Below are positions 10,340 through 23,900 of a stretch of DNA of 64,000 nt, piece by piece. Numbering within the stretch: position 1 is the stretch's first letter; the number at the start of each line of letters is the position of its first letter. Below the pieces are notes generated by a model. That model worked only from the letters and a program-made list of their open reading frames with translations. It ran no database searches and was not told where the DNA came from. Position numbers and translations under genes: made by a program. This DNA is from Macrostomum hystrix (lineage: Eukaryota; Platyhelminthes; Macrostomidae), in the NCBI GenBank assembly GCA_950097015.1, contig CATNEN010000031.1, positions 2,480,001-2,544,000 of the forward strand, in the 5' to 3' direction.

Positions 10340-11726
10340 TCGTTGTCAACTGGGGGTTCATTGTCAACTGGGGGATCATTGTCAACTGGGGGACCATTTT
10401 CAACTGGGGGATCATCATCAACTGGGGGATCATTGTCAACTGGGGGTTCATTGTCAACTGTGGGATCATTGTCAACCGCCGGGATCATTGTCAACTGGGG
10501 GATCATTGTCAACTGGGGGATCATTGTCAACTGGGGGATCATCATCAACTGGGGGATCATTGTCAACTGGGGGAACATTGTCAACTGGAGGAACATTGTT
10601 AACTAGGGATCATCATCAATGGGGAGACTTCATCAACTGGGGGATCATTGTGAACTGGGGGATCTTTGTTAACTGGGGATCATTGTCAACTGGGGGATCA
10701 TTCTCAACTGGGGGATCATTGTCAACTGGGGGATCATTGTCAACTGGGGGATCATCATTAACTGGGGGATCATTGTTAACTGGGGGAACATTGTCAAATG
10801 GAGGAACATTGTTAACTGGGGATCATCATCAATTGGGAGACTTCATCAACTGGGGGATCATTGTGAACTGGGGGATCTTTGTTAACTGGGGGATCATTGT
10901 CAACTGGGGGATCATTGTCAAATGGGGGATCATTGTCAACTGGGGGATCATTTTCAACTGGGGGATCATCATCAACTGGGGGATCATCATCAACTGGGTG
11001 ATCATTGTGAACTGGGGGATCTTTGTCAACTGGGGGATCATTGTCAACTGTGGGATCGTTGTCAACTGGGGGTTCATTGTCAACTGGGGGTTCATTGTCA
11101 ACTGGGGGATCATCATCAACTGGGGGATCATTGTCAACTGGGTGATCATCATCAACTGGGGGATCATTGTCAACTGGGGGAACATTGTAAAATGGAGGAA
11201 CATTGTTAACTGGGGATCATCATCAATGGGGAGACTTCATCAACTGGGGGATCATTGTGAACTGGGGGATCTTTGTTAACTGGGGGATCATTGTCAACTG
11301 GGGGATCATTGTCAACTGGGGGATCATTGTCAACTGTGGGATCATTGTCAACTGGGGGATCATTGTCAAATGGGGGATCATTGTCAACTGTGGGATCGTT
11401 GTGAACTGGGGGATCTTTGTTAACTGGGGGATCATTGTCAACTGGGGGATCATTGTCAACTGGGGGTTCATTGTCAACTGGGGGTTCATTGTCAACTGGG
11501 GGATCATCATCAACTGGGGGATCATCATCAACTGGGTGATCATTGTGAACTGGGGGATCTTTGTCAACTGGGGGATCATTGTTAACTGTGGGATCATTGT
11601 CAACTGGGGGATCATTGTCAAATGGGGGATCATTGTCAACTGTGGGATCGTTGTCAACTGGGGGTTCATTGTCAACTGGGGGATCATTGTCAACTGGGGG
11701 ATCATTGTCAACTGGGGGTTCATTGT
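10340..11726 (+). repeat. 18-bp minisatellite in A
   Basis: About 77 copies of AACTGGGGGATCATTGTC and variants (CATCATC, GTTCATT, CATTTTC). Because 18 is six codons and most units lack stops, several long repetitive frames appear on both strands; they are not genes. A recurring block marked by GGAACATTGTTAACT and GGGGAGACTTCATC shows higher-order duplication. Confidence 0.95.
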
Positions 11727-11820
11727 AGCTTTAAAAAGCTGTAAATTCAGCTGCTAAAAAGTATATACTAGACGAATTAAAAGTATTTCTGCTCCCCGAA
11801 GGGGGGCAAAACTTGCTAGT
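11726..11820 (+). other. Hairpin-rich 3' terminus of element A
   Basis: Three consecutive hairpins: AGCTTTAAAAAGCT (11727-11740), AGCTGTAAATTCAGCT (11737-11752) and CCCCGAAGGGG (11794-11804), then GCAAAACTTGCTAGT. Copies with base changes recur at the ends of B, C and D. Confidence 0.8.
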
Positions 11821-13149
11821 CCAACTATACTAAATCTCTAAAGTCTGTCTGTCTGTCTGTCTGTGGAATTTCGATACACAGGCTAAATGCCTCAACCAAA
11901 TTTGATCGCGTTTTTTGCTAAACATGCCAAATTTTACTGGCATGAGACCTTGAAAATTTCGTTAGTCTGCTTCAATGCTAAAAATATTAAATATTCGAAA
12001 AACGAGTTTTCCTATTGCTTTTAATAGGAGGCCAAACAAGGTTAAATTAGAATAGGGCCGGACACTGTCAGTTTTATTAGATTGCATCGGTGCTTTTTCT
12101 CGCCCGCGCGTGCATTGGTATAGCACAGAACAGGGCCCGATACTCTCAATTGAATAGGATTGCGTCACTGCTTTTCGACCCGTACGTACGTTTATAAATT
12201 TGTCTCTTGGCTGATCGAGTGATTTGATTTGAATACGCAAAACGTACATATCAGATTTCATGATTGGGCTTTTATGATGCTCAATGCTAGCGAGACCTCT
12301 CTTCCTCCTTTCTATCCATAAAACTGCAGCCTTTCTATTGTCAAACCTTGTCTCGACTTCGATCATTGTGCCGCTTTCTTTTCATCTAGCTCCGAAGTAA
12401 AGTACTTTAATGCTTTTGTAGAATGCAGGTAGAATTTCAGCATCGGTTTTGTTACTGCTTCTTTTTCTTTTAATCTTCTAATCATCAGCAGTTAAAAACG
12501 TAAGTTCCTATTTATTTGTACTTTTTGGGCATTTTTGGTTCGAGTATAAATAGTAAGCGATTTTGGTTAGCTACTGTCGAAGCAGATATTTGTTAGCTTT
12601 ATTATTCCTGTACTCCCTTTCAGAAAATAGTATAAGTTTTTTCGAGTATCGGGAATTCGATAATAAAACTAAGGAAATATTTTTGTGCATAGCTGCAGGC
12701 GATATCACAATTGAGAACTGCAAGAAAAAAATATTGAGCGCAGCTAAGAGCGTAAATTATTTCAAATTTTTTTGAGCATTGTTTAAAGCGTTATTCTATC
12801 AAAAAAATAGCTTATTTAATAATAATAATTATAAAACTTTATTCGACGAACACTGATCGAAACCGTTTTCTAAAGTGCTCAACGATTTTCTAAATGTGTC
12901 CAACGATTTTCTAAATGTGTTTAACAGTTTTCTAAATGTATCTACCGTGCCACATGTAACAGGAGATGTAACAGGAGATATTTGTTGCCTTCTGGGCTGA
13001 GTAAAACGATGGACACATCGTTTCTATGCTATTTGGGGGCAATGGTTTCCTGTCAAAGAAAAAGGGCAAACATTTCTTGCTGCGAGTTTGGTAGCCTGCA
13101 AGTAGCCTCCATTCTGGTATTATGGAGGTTCTCTTCTGTTTGGAGAACA

Positions 13150-13344
13150 TTAGTTCTCTGCTGCTGGGGGAATTAGTTCTCTGCTGCTCGGGAAATTAGT
13201 TCTCTGCTGCTGGGGGAATTAGTTCTCTGCTGCTGGGGGAATTAGTTCTCTGCTGCTCGGGAAATTAGTTCTCTGCTGCTGGGGAAATTAGTTCTCTGCT
13301 GCTGGAGGGGAATTAGTTCTCTGCTGCTGGGGAAATTAGTTCTC
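13150..13344 (+). repeat. 23-bp CTGCTG minisatellite in B
   Basis: About eight copies of the TTAGTTCTCTGCTGCTGGGG-type unit, some with CTCGGGAAA variants not seen in A. Confidence 0.9.
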
Positions 13345-13540
13345 ATGGCAAAACCAGCGTTTGAATCATGGCTAAACCAGAGTTTGAATCATGGCTAAAC
13401 CAGAGTTTGAATCATGGCTAAACCAGCGTTTGAATCATGGCCAACCAGAGTCTGAATCATGGCTAAACCAGAGTTTGAATCATGGCAAAATCAGAGTTTG
13501 AATCATGGCAAAACCAGAGTTTGAATCATAGCTAAACCAG
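13345..13540 (+). repeat. 23-bp ATGGCTAAACC minisatellite in B
   Basis: About eight copies of the ATGGCTAAACCAGAGTTTGA-type unit; a few have GGCAAAA or lack one base. Confidence 0.9.
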
Positions 13541-14219
13541 AACTGGGGGATAATCGTCAACTGTGGGATAATTGTAAACTGGGGAATCATCATCAAATGG
13601 GGGATCATGGTCAACTGGGGATCATTGTCAAATGGGGATCATCATCATTTGGGAGTCATCATCAAATGGGGGATCATGGTCAACTGGGAGATCATTGTCA
13701 ACTGGGTGATCATCATCAACTGGGGGATCATTGTCAACTAGGGGGTAACATTGTCAACTGGGGATCATCATCAATGGGGGATCATAGTCAACTGGGAGAT
13801 AATTGTCAACTGGGTGATCATCATCAACTGGGGGATCATTGTAACCTGGGGATCAATGTCAACTGGGGCATCATTGTCAACTGTGGGATCATTGTAAACT
13901 GGGGGATCAATGTCAACTGGGGGATCATTGTCAACTGGGTGATCATCATCAACTGGGGGATCATCATCATCTGGGGGATCATTGTGAACTAGGGGATCGT
14001 TGTCAACTGGGGGATCATTGTCAACTGTGGGATCCTTGTCAACTGGGGGTTCATTGTCAACTATGGGATCTTTGTCAAGTGGGGGATCATTGTCAACTGG
14101 GTGATCATCATCAATTAGGGGATCATTGTCAACTGGGGAATCATTGTCGACTGGGGGATCATTGTCAACTGGGGGATCATTGTCAACTGGTTGATCATTG
14201 TCAACTGGGGGATCATTGT
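13541..14219 (+). repeat. 18-bp minisatellite in B
   Basis: About 37 copies of the AACTGGGGGATCATTGTC family, more diverged and with more single-base indels than in A. Confidence 0.9.
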
Positions 14220-14315
14220 AGCTTTAAAAAGCTGTAAATTCAGCTGCTAAAATGTATATACTAGACGAATTAAAAATATTTCTGCTCCCCAAAAAGGGGG
14301 GCAAAACTTGCTAGT
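14220..14315 (+). other. Hairpin-rich 3' terminus of element B
   Basis: AGCTTTAAAAAGCT and AGCTGTAAATTCAGCT as in A, a GC hairpin with an altered loop, and the end GCAAAACTTGCTAGT. Confidence 0.8.
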
Positions 14316-14900
14316 CCACTATACTAAAAATGAAATGGTTGGTTGGTTGGTTGCTTGCTTGTAATTGATTTTCTCCCGAACGGCTCAACCGATTTTCACA
14401 ATTTCTTCACCAAAAGATGCCAAATATGGGGACAATTATACACGTATTTTTATTAAGCTTAACTTTATTGCTAAAGGGATTAAATATTCGAAAAACATGA
14501 TTTTTCAAAGGTCAAATTCAAAGGTCAAACCACTCACTGCCACTGAATTAGAATTGCATCGTCAAATTGCGCAACAACCCCTAGCTGATTGAATTTGAAG
14601 CCTGCACTCTGGAGACAAATTGGAAATAAATGTACACAACCAACCGCGAGACTGAGTGTACTCTATTTTCTTACTTCATTGTACAAAGCCAGAACTTTGA
14701 GAATTCATTTTATAAGGCTGATTTCTGCACCCACTAACCAACAGTCGGAATAGCCGATGTGTTAGGCACTAGGAATAAGTTAGGCTAGGCTAGGGTTCGA
14801 TTCTGCACTGCGTCAAATCATTTAGACTAATTTTCAGCCAGTAGTGATTGAAGATTATTTTGATTTATTTTTTTCATTTCGTAAATAAAATATCATAAAT
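14316..14900 (+). other. 5' module shared by elements C and D
   Basis: Nearly identical to 33489-34086. Contains CGAACGGCTCAACCGATTTT, a phrase typical of 5' regions of non-autonomous Helitron-type repeats, and a tRNA-like tail with TTAGGCTAGGCTAGG and GGTTCGATTC. No intact gene. Confidence 0.65.
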
Positions 14901-17900
14901 CATAGCAAACCTGAATTTGAATCATGGCAAAAATAGAGCTTGAATCATGGCTAAACCAGCGTCTGAATCATGGCTAAACCAGAGTCTGAATCATTGCTAA
15001 ACCAGAGTTTGAATCATGGCTAAACCAGAGTTTGAATCATGGCTAAACCAGAGTTTGAATCATGGCTAAACCAGAGTTTGAATCATGGCTAAACCAGAGT
15101 TTGAATCATGGCTAAACCAGAGTCTGAATCATGGCTAAACCAGAGTTTGAATCATGGCTAAACCAGAGTCTGAATCATGGCTTAACCAGAGTATGAATCA
15201 TGGCTAAACCAGAGTTTGAATCATGGCTAAACCAGAGTCTGAATCATGGCTAAACCAGCGTCTGAATCATGGCTAAACCAGAGTTTGAATCATGGCTAAA
15301 CCAGAGTCTGAATCATGGCTTAACTAGAGTTTGAATCATGGCTAAACCAGAGTCTGAATCATGGCTAAACCAGCGTCTGAATCATGGCTAAAGCAGAGTT
15401 TGAATCATGGCTAAACCAGAGTCTGAATCATGGCTTAACCAGAGTTTGAATCATGGCTAAACCAGAGTTTGAATCATGGCTAAACCAGAGTTTGAATCAT
15501 GGCTAAACCAGAGTTTGAATCATGGCTAAACCAGAGTTTGAGTCATGGCTAAACCAGAGTCTGAATCATGGCTAAACCAACGTTTGAATCATGGCTAACC
15601 TAGAGTCTGAATCATGGCTAAACCATAGTCTGAATCATTGCTAAAATAGAGTCTGAATCATGGCTAAACCAGAGTCTGAATCATGGCTAAACCAGAGTCT
15701 GAATCATGGCTAAACTAGAGTCTGAATCATGGCTAAACCAGAGTCTGAATCATGGCTAAACTAGAGTCTGAATCATGGCTAAACCAGAGTTTGAACCATG
15801 GCTAAACCAGAGTTTGAATCATGGCTAAACCAGCGTCTGAATCATGGCTAAACCAGCGTCTGAATCATGGCTAAACCAGAGTTTGAATCATGGCTAAACC
15901 AGAGTTTGAATATTGGCAACACCAGAGTTTGAATCATGGCTAAACCAGCGTCTGAATCATGGCTAAACCAGAGTTTGAATCATGGCTAAACCAGAGACTA
16001 AATCATGGCTAAACCATCATCATCAGCATGGCTAAACTAGAGTTTGAATCATGGCTAAACCATCATCATCAGCATGGCTAAACTAGAGTTTGAATCATGG
16101 CTAAACCAGAGTTTGAATAATGGCTACACCAGAGTTTGAATCATGGCTAAACCAGATCTTGAATCATGGCTAAACTAGAGTTTGAATCATGGCTAAACCA
16201 GAGTCTGAATCATGGCTAAACCAGCGTCTGAATCATGGCTAAAGCAGAGTTTGAATCATGGCTAAACCAGAGTCTGAATCATGGCTTAACCAGAGTTTGA
16301 ATCATGGCTAAACCAGAGTTTGAATCATGGCTAAACCAGAGTTTGAATCATGGCTAAACCAGATCTTGAATCATGGCTAAACTAGAGTTTGAATCATGGC
16401 TAAACCAGAGTCTGAATCATGGCTAAACCAGCGTCTGAATCATGGCTAAAGCAGAGTTTGAATCATGGCTAAACCAGAGTCTGAATCATGGCTTAACCAG
16501 AGTTTGAATCATGGCTAAACCAGAGTTTGAATCATGGCTAAACCAGAGTTTGAATCATGGCTAAACCAGATCTTGAATCATGGCTAAACTAGAGTTTGAA
16601 TCTTGGCTAAACCAGAGTCTGAATCATGGCTAAACCAGCGTCTGAATCATGGCTAAAGCAGAGTTTGAATCATGGCTAAACCAGAGTCTGAATCATGGCT
16701 TAACCAGAGTTTGAATCATGGCTAAACCAGAGTTTGAATCATGGCTAAACCAGAGTTTGAATCATGGCTAAACCAGAGTTTGAATCATGGCTAAACCAGA
16801 GTTTGAGTCATGGCTAAACCAGAGTCTGAATCATGGCTAAACCAACGTTTGAATCATGGCTAACCTAGAGTCTGAATCATGGCTAAACTAGAGTCTGAAT
16901 CATGGCTAAACCAGAGTTTGAACCATGGCTAAACCAGAGTTTGAATCATGGCTAAACCAGCGTCTGAATCATGGCTAAACCAGCGTCTGAATCATGGCTA
17001 AAGCAGAGTTTGAATCATGGCTAAACCAGAGTCTGAATCATGGCTTAACCAGAGTTTGAATCATGGCTAAACCAGAGTTTGAATCATGGCTAAACCAGAG
17101 TTTGAATCATGGCTAAACCAGATCTTGAATCATGGCTAAACTAGAGTTTGAATCATGGCTAAACCAGAGTCTGAATCATGGCTAAACCAGCGTCTGAATC
17201 ATGGCTAAAGCAGAGTTTGAATCATGGCTAAACCAGAGTCTGAATCATGGCTTAACCAGAGTTTGAATCATGGCTAAACCAGAGTTTGAATCATGGCTAA
17301 ACCAGAGTTTGAATCATGGCTAAACCAGATCTTGAATCATGGCTAAACTAGAGTTTGAATCTTGGCTAAACCAGAGTCTGAATCATGGCTAAACCAGCGT
17401 CTGAATCATGGCTAAAGCAGAGTTTGAATCATGGCTAAACCAGAGTCTGAATCATGGCTTAACCAGAGTTTGAATCATGGCTAAACCAGAGTTTGAATCA
17501 TGGCTAAACCAGAGTTTGAATCATGGCTAAACCAGAGTTTGAATCATGGCTAAACCAGAGTTTGAGTCATGGCTAAACCAGAGTCTGAATCATGGCTAAA
17601 CCAACGTTTGAATCATGGCTAACCTAGAGTCTGAATCATGGCTAAACTAGAGTTTGAATCTTGGCTAAACCAGAGTCTGAATCATGGCTAAACCAGCGTC
17701 TGAATCATGGCTAAAGCAGAGTTTGAATCATGGCTAAACCAGAGTCTGAATCATGGCTTAACCAGAGTTTGAATCATGGCTAAACCAGAGTTTGAATCAT
17801 GGCTAAACCAGAGTTTGAATCATGGCTAAACCAGAGTTTGAATCATGGCTAAACCAGAGTTTGAGTCATGGCTAAACCAGAGTCTGAATCATGGCTAAAC

Positions 17901-20900
17901 CAACGTTTGAATCATGGCTAACCTAGAGTCTGAATCATGGCTAAACTAGAGTCTGAATCATGGCTAAACCAGAGTTTGAACCATGGCTAAACCAGAGTTT
18001 GAATCATGGCTAAACCAGCGTCTGAATCATGGCTAAACCAGCGTCTGAATCATGGCTAAAGCAGAGTTTGAATCATGGCTAAACCAGAGTCTGAATCATG
18101 GCTTAACCAGAGTTTGAATCATGGCTAAACCAGAGTTTGAATCATGGCTAAACCAGAGTTTGAATCATGGCTAAACCAGATCTTGAATCATGGCTAAACT
18201 AGAGTTTGAATCATGGCTAAACCAGAGTCTGAATCATGGCTAAACCAGCGTCTGAATCATGGCTAAAGCAGAGTTTGAATCATGGCTAAACCAGAGTCTG
18301 AATCATGGCTTAACCAGAGTTTGAATCATGGCTAAACCAGAGTTTGAATCATGGCTAAACCAGAGTTTGAATCATGGCTAAACCAGATCTTGAATCATGG
18401 CTAAACTAGAGTTTGAATCTTGGCTAAACCAGAGTCTGAATCATGGCTAAACCAGCGTCTGAATCATGGCTAAAGCAGAGTTTGAATCATGGCTAAACCA
18501 GAGTCTGAATCATGGCTTAACCAGAGTTTGAATCATGGCTAAACCAGAGTTTGAATCATGGCTAAACCAGAGTTTGAATCATGGCTAAACCAGAGTTTGA
18601 ATCATGGCTAAACCAGAGTTTGAGTCATGGCTAAACCAGAGTCTGAATCATGGCTAAACCAACGTTTGAATCATGGCTAACCTAGAGTCTGAATCATGGC
18701 TAAACCATAGTCTGAATCATTGCTAAAATAGAGTCTGAATCATGGCTAAACCAGAGTCTGAATCATGGCTAAACCAGAGTCTGAATCATGGCTAAACTAG
18801 AGTCTGAATCATGGCTAAACCAGAGTCTGAATCATGGCTAAACTAGAGTCTGAATCATGGCTAAACCAGAGTTTGAACCATGGCTAAACCAGAGTTTGAA
18901 TCATGGCTAAACCAGCGTCTGAATCATGGCTAAACCAGCGTCTGAATCATGGCTAAACCAGAGTTTGAATCATGGCTAAACCAGAGTTTGAATATTGGCA
19001 ACACCAGAGTTTGAATCATGGCTAAACCAGCGTCTGAATCATGGCTAAACCAGCGTCTGAATCATGGCTAAACCAGAGTCTGAATCATGGCTTAACCAGA
19101 GTTTGAATCATGGCTAAACCAGAGTTTGAATCATGGCTAAACCAGAGTTTGAATCATGGCTAAACCAGAGTTTGAATCATGGCTAAACCAGAGTTTGAGT
19201 CATGGCTAAACCAGAGTCTGAATCATGGCTAAACCAACGTTTGAATCATGGCTAACCTAGAGTCTGAATCATGGCTAAACCATAGTCTGAATCATTGCTA
19301 AAATAGAGTCTGAATCATGGCTAAACCAGAGTCTGAATCATGGCTAAACCAGAGTCTGAATCATGGCTAAACTAGAGTCTGAATCATGGCTAAACCAGAG
19401 TCTGAATCATGGCTAAACTAGAGTCTGAATCATGGCTAAACCAGAGTTTGAACCATGGCTAAACCAGAGTTTGAATCATGGCTAAACCAGCGTCTGAATC
19501 ATGGCTAAACCAGCGTCTGAATCATGGCTAAACCAGAGTTTGAGTCATGGCTAAACCAGAGTCTGAATCATGGCTAAACCAACGTTTGAATCATGGCTAA
19601 CCTAGAGTCTGAATCATGGCTAAACTAGAGTCTGAATCATGGCTAAACCAGAGTTTGAACCATGGCTAAACCAGAGTTTGAATCATGGCTAAACCAGCGT
19701 CTGAATCATGGCTAAACCAGCGTCTGAATCATGGCTAAAGCAGAGTTTGAATCATGGCTAAACCAGAGTCTGAATCATGGCTTAACCAGAGTTTGAATCA
19801 TGGCTAAACCAGAGTTTGAATCATGGCTAAACCAGAGTTTGAATCATGGCTAAACCAGATCTTGAATCATGGCTAAACTAGAGTTTGAATCATGGCTAAA
19901 CCAGAGTCTGAATCATGGCTAAACCAGCGTCTGAATCATGGCTAAAGCAGAGTTTGAATCATGGCTAAACCAGAGTCTGAATCATGGCTTAACCAGAGTT
20001 TGAATCATGGCTAAACCAGAGTTTGAATCATGGCTAAACCAGAGTTTGAATCATGGCTAAACCAGATCTTGAATCATGGCTAAACTAGAGTTTGAATCTT
20101 GGCTAAACCAGAGTCTGAATCATGGCTAAACCAGCGTCTGAATCATGGCTAAAGCAGAGTTTGAATCATGGCTAAACCAGAGTCTGAATCATGGCTTAAC
20201 CAGAGTTTGAATCATGGCTAAACCAGAGTTTGAATCATGGCTAAACCAGAGTTTGAATCATGGCTAAACCAGAGTTTGAATCATGGCTAAACCAGAGTTT
20301 GAGTCATGGCTAAACCAGAGTCTGAATCATGGCTAAACCAACGTTTGAATCATGGCTAACCTAGAGTCTGAATCATGGCTAAACTAGAGTTTGAATCTTG
20401 GCTAAACCAGAGTCTGAATCATGGCTAAACCAGCGTCTGAATCATGGCTAAAGCAGAGTTTGAATCATGGCTAAACCAGAGTCTGAATCATGGCTTAACC
20501 AGAGTTTGAATCATGGCTAAACCAGAGTTTGAATCATGGCTAAACCAGAGTTTGAATCATGGCTAAACCAGAGTTTGAATCATGGCTAAACCAGAGTTTG
20601 AGTCATGGCTAAACCAGAGTCTGAATCATGGCTAAACCAACGTTTGAATCATGGCTAACCTAGAGTCTGAATCATGGCTAAACTAGAGTCTGAATCATGG
20701 CTAAACCAGAGTTTGAACCATGGCTAAACCAGAGTTTGAATCATGGCTAAACCAGCGTCTGAATCATGGCTAAACCAGCGTCTGAATCATGGCTAAAGCA
20801 GAGTTTGAATCATGGCTAAACCAGAGTCTGAATCATGGCTTAACCAGAGTTTGAATCATGGCTAAACCAGAGTTTGAATCATGGCTAAACCAGAGTTTGA

Positions 20901-23900
20901 ATCATGGCTAAACCAGATCTTGAATCATGGCTAAACTAGAGTTTGAATCATGGCTAAACCAGAGTCTGAATCATGGCTAAACCAGCGTCTGAATCATGGC
21001 TAAAGCAGAGTTTGAATCATGGCTAAACCAGAGTCTGAATCATGGCTTAACCAGAGTTTGAATCATGGCTAAACCAGAGTTTGAATCATGGCTAAACCAG
21101 AGTTTGAATCATGGCTAAACCAGATCTTGAATCATGGCTAAACTAGAGTTTGAATCTTGGCTAAACCAGAGTCTGAATCATGGCTAAACCAGCGTCTGAA
21201 TCATGGCTAAAGCAGAGTTTGAATCATGGCTAAACCAGAGTCTGAATCATGGCTTAACCAGAGTTTGAATCATGGCTAAACCAGAGTTTGAATCATGGCT
21301 AAACCAGAGTTTGAATCATGGCTAAACCAGAGTTTGAATCATGGCTAAACCAGAGTTTGAGTCATGGCTAAACCAGAGTCTGAATCATGGCTAAACCAAC
21401 GTTTGAATCATGGCTAACCTAGAGTCTGAATCATGGCTAAACCATAGTCTGAATCATTGCTAAAATAGAGTCTGAATCATGGCTAAACCAGAGTCTGAAT
21501 CATGGCTAAACCAGAGTCTGAATCATGGCTAAACTAGAGTCTGAATCATGGCTAAACCAGAGTCTGAATCATGGCTAAACTAGAGTCTGAATCATGGCTA
21601 AACCAGAGTTTGAACCATGGCTAAACCAGAGTTTGAATCATGGCTAAACCAGCGTCTGAATCATGGCTAAACCAGCGTCTGAATCATGGCTAAACCAGAG
21701 TTTGAATCATGGCTAAACCAGAGTTTGAATATTGGCAACACCAGAGTTTGAATCATGGCTAAACCAGCGTCTGAATCATGGCTAAACCAGAGTTTGAATC
21801 ATGGCTAAACCAGAGACTAAATCATGGCTAAACCATCATCATCAGCATGGCTAAACTAGAGTTTGAATCATGGCTAAACCATCATCATCAGCATGGATAA
21901 CCTAGAGTTTGAATCATGGCTAAACCAGAGTTTGAATAATGGCTACACCAGAGTTTGAATCATGGCTAAACCAGATCTTGAATCATGGCTAAACTAGAGT
22001 TTGAATCATGGCTAAACCAGAGTCTGAATCATGGCTAAACCAGCGTCTGAATCATGGCTAAAGCAGAGTTTGAATCATGGCTAAACCAGAGTCTGAATCA
22101 TGGCTTAACCAGAGTTTGAATCATGGCTAAACCAGAGTTTGAATCATGGCTAAACCAGAGTTTGAATCATGGCTAAACCAGATCTTGAATCATGGCTAAA
22201 CTAGAGTTTGAATCATGGCTAAACCAGAGTCTGAATCATGGCTAAACCAGCGTCTGAATCATGGCTAAAGCAGAGTTTGAATCATGGCTAAACCAGAGTC
22301 TGAATCATGGCTTAACCAGAGTTTGAATCATGGCTAAACCAGAGTTTGAATCATGGCTAAACCAGAGTTTGAATCATGGCTAAACCAGATCTTGAATCAT
22401 GGCTAAACTAGAGTTTGAATCTTGGCTAAACCAGAGTCTGAATCATGGCTAAACCAGCGTCTGAATCATGGCTAAAGCAGAGTTTGAATCATGGCTAAAC
22501 CAGAGTCTGAATCATGGCTTAACCAGAGTTTGAATCATGGCTAAACCAGAGTTTGAATCATGGCTAAACCAGAGTTTGAATCATGGCTAAACCAGAGTTT
22601 GAATCATGGCTAAACCAGAGTTTGAGTCATGGCTAAACCAGAGTCTGAATCATGGCTAAACCAACGTTTGAATCATGGCTAACCTAGAGTCTGAATCATG
22701 GCTAAACCATAGTCTGAATCATTGCTAAAATAGAGTCTGAATCATGGCTAAACCAGAGTCTGAATCATGGCTAAACCAGAGTCTGAATCATGGCTAAACT
22801 AGAGTCTGAATCATGGCTAAACCAGAGTCTGAATCATGGCTAAACTAGAGTCTGAATCATGGCTAAACCAGAGTTTGAACCATGGCTAAACCAGAGTTTG
22901 AATCATGGCTAAACCAGCGTCTGAATCATGGCTAAACCAGCGTCTGAATCATGGCTAAAGCAGAGTTTGAATCATGGCTAAACCAGAGTCTGAATCATGG
23001 CTTAACCAGAGTTTGAATCATGGCTAAACCAGAGTTTGAATCATGGCTAAACCAGAGTTTGAATCATGGCTAAACCAGATCTTGAATCATGGCTAAACTA
23101 GAGTTTGAATCATGGCTAAACCAGAGTCTGAATCATGGCTAAACCAGCGTCTGAATCATGGCTAAAGCAGAGTTTGAATCATGGCTAAACCAGAGTCTGA
23201 ATCATGGCTTAACCAGAGTTTGAATCATGGCTAAACCAGAGTTTGAATCATGGCTAAACCAGAGTTTGAATCATGGCTAAACCAGATCTTGAATCATGGC
23301 TAAACTAGAGTTTGAATCTTGGCTAAACCAGAGTCTGAATCATGGCTAAACCAGCGTCTGAATCATGGCTAAAGCAGAGTTTGAATCATGGCTAAACCAG
23401 AGTCTGAATCATGGCTTAACCAGAGTTTGAATCATGGCTAAACCAGAGTTTGAATCATGGCTAAACCAGAGTTTGAATCATGGCTAAACCAGAGTTTGAA
23501 TCATGGCTAAACCAGAGTTTGAGTCATGGCTAAACCAGAGTCTGAATCATGGCTAAACCAACGTTTGAATCATGGCTAACCTAGAGTCTGAATCATGGCT
23601 AAACCATAGTCTGAATCATTGCTAAAATAGAGTCTGAATCATGGCTAAACCAGAGTCTGAATCATGGCTAAACCAGAGTCTGAATCATGGCTAAACTAGA
23701 GTCTGAATCATGGCTAAACCAGAGTCTGAATCATGGCTAAACTAGAGTCTGAATCATGGCTAAACCAGCGTCTGAATCATGGCTAAAGCAGAGTTTGAAT
23801 CATGGCTAAACCAGAGTCTGAATCATGGCTTAACCAGAGTTTGAATCATGGCTAAACCAGAGTTTGAATCATGGCTAAACCAGAGTTTGAATCATGGCTA

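Larger units (their letters stand above)
7850..11820 (+). mobile_element. Helentron/HINE-like element A
   Basis: Starts CCAACTATACTAAATC, then a (GTCT)n microsatellite, a 1.3-kb unique 5' module, a 23-bp CTGCTG-type array, a short 23-bp ATGGCTAAACC-type array and an 18-bp array. It ends in a hairpin-rich 3' module finishing GCAAAACTTGCTAGT. Base 11821 is the first base of the next copy, so A and B abut. No Rep/helicase is encoded. A 3' GC hairpin, internal minisatellites, a tetranucleotide near the 5' end and head-to-tail tandem copies are features described for DINE-1/HINE-type non-autonomous Helentrons; the family call is inference. Confidence 0.7.
11821..14315 (+). mobile_element. Helentron/HINE-like element B
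   Basis: Same order of parts as A: 5' module (11821-13149), short CTGCTG 23-bp array (about 13150-13344), ATGGCTAAACC 23-bp array (13345-13540), 18-bp array (13541-14219) and 3' module (14220-14315). It directly follows A and directly precedes C. The 3' GC hairpin has a changed loop (CCCCAAAAAGGGG). Array copy numbers are much lower than in A while flanking modules are nearly identical, so the arrays expand or contract independently of the rest. Confidence 0.7.

Noticed and set aside
10296-11757. Long frames encoding hexapeptide repeats (NWGIIV, QLGDHC, TMIPQL types)
   Set aside because: Generated by the stop-free 18-bp minisatellite on both strands at once; the same happens in elements B, C and D.
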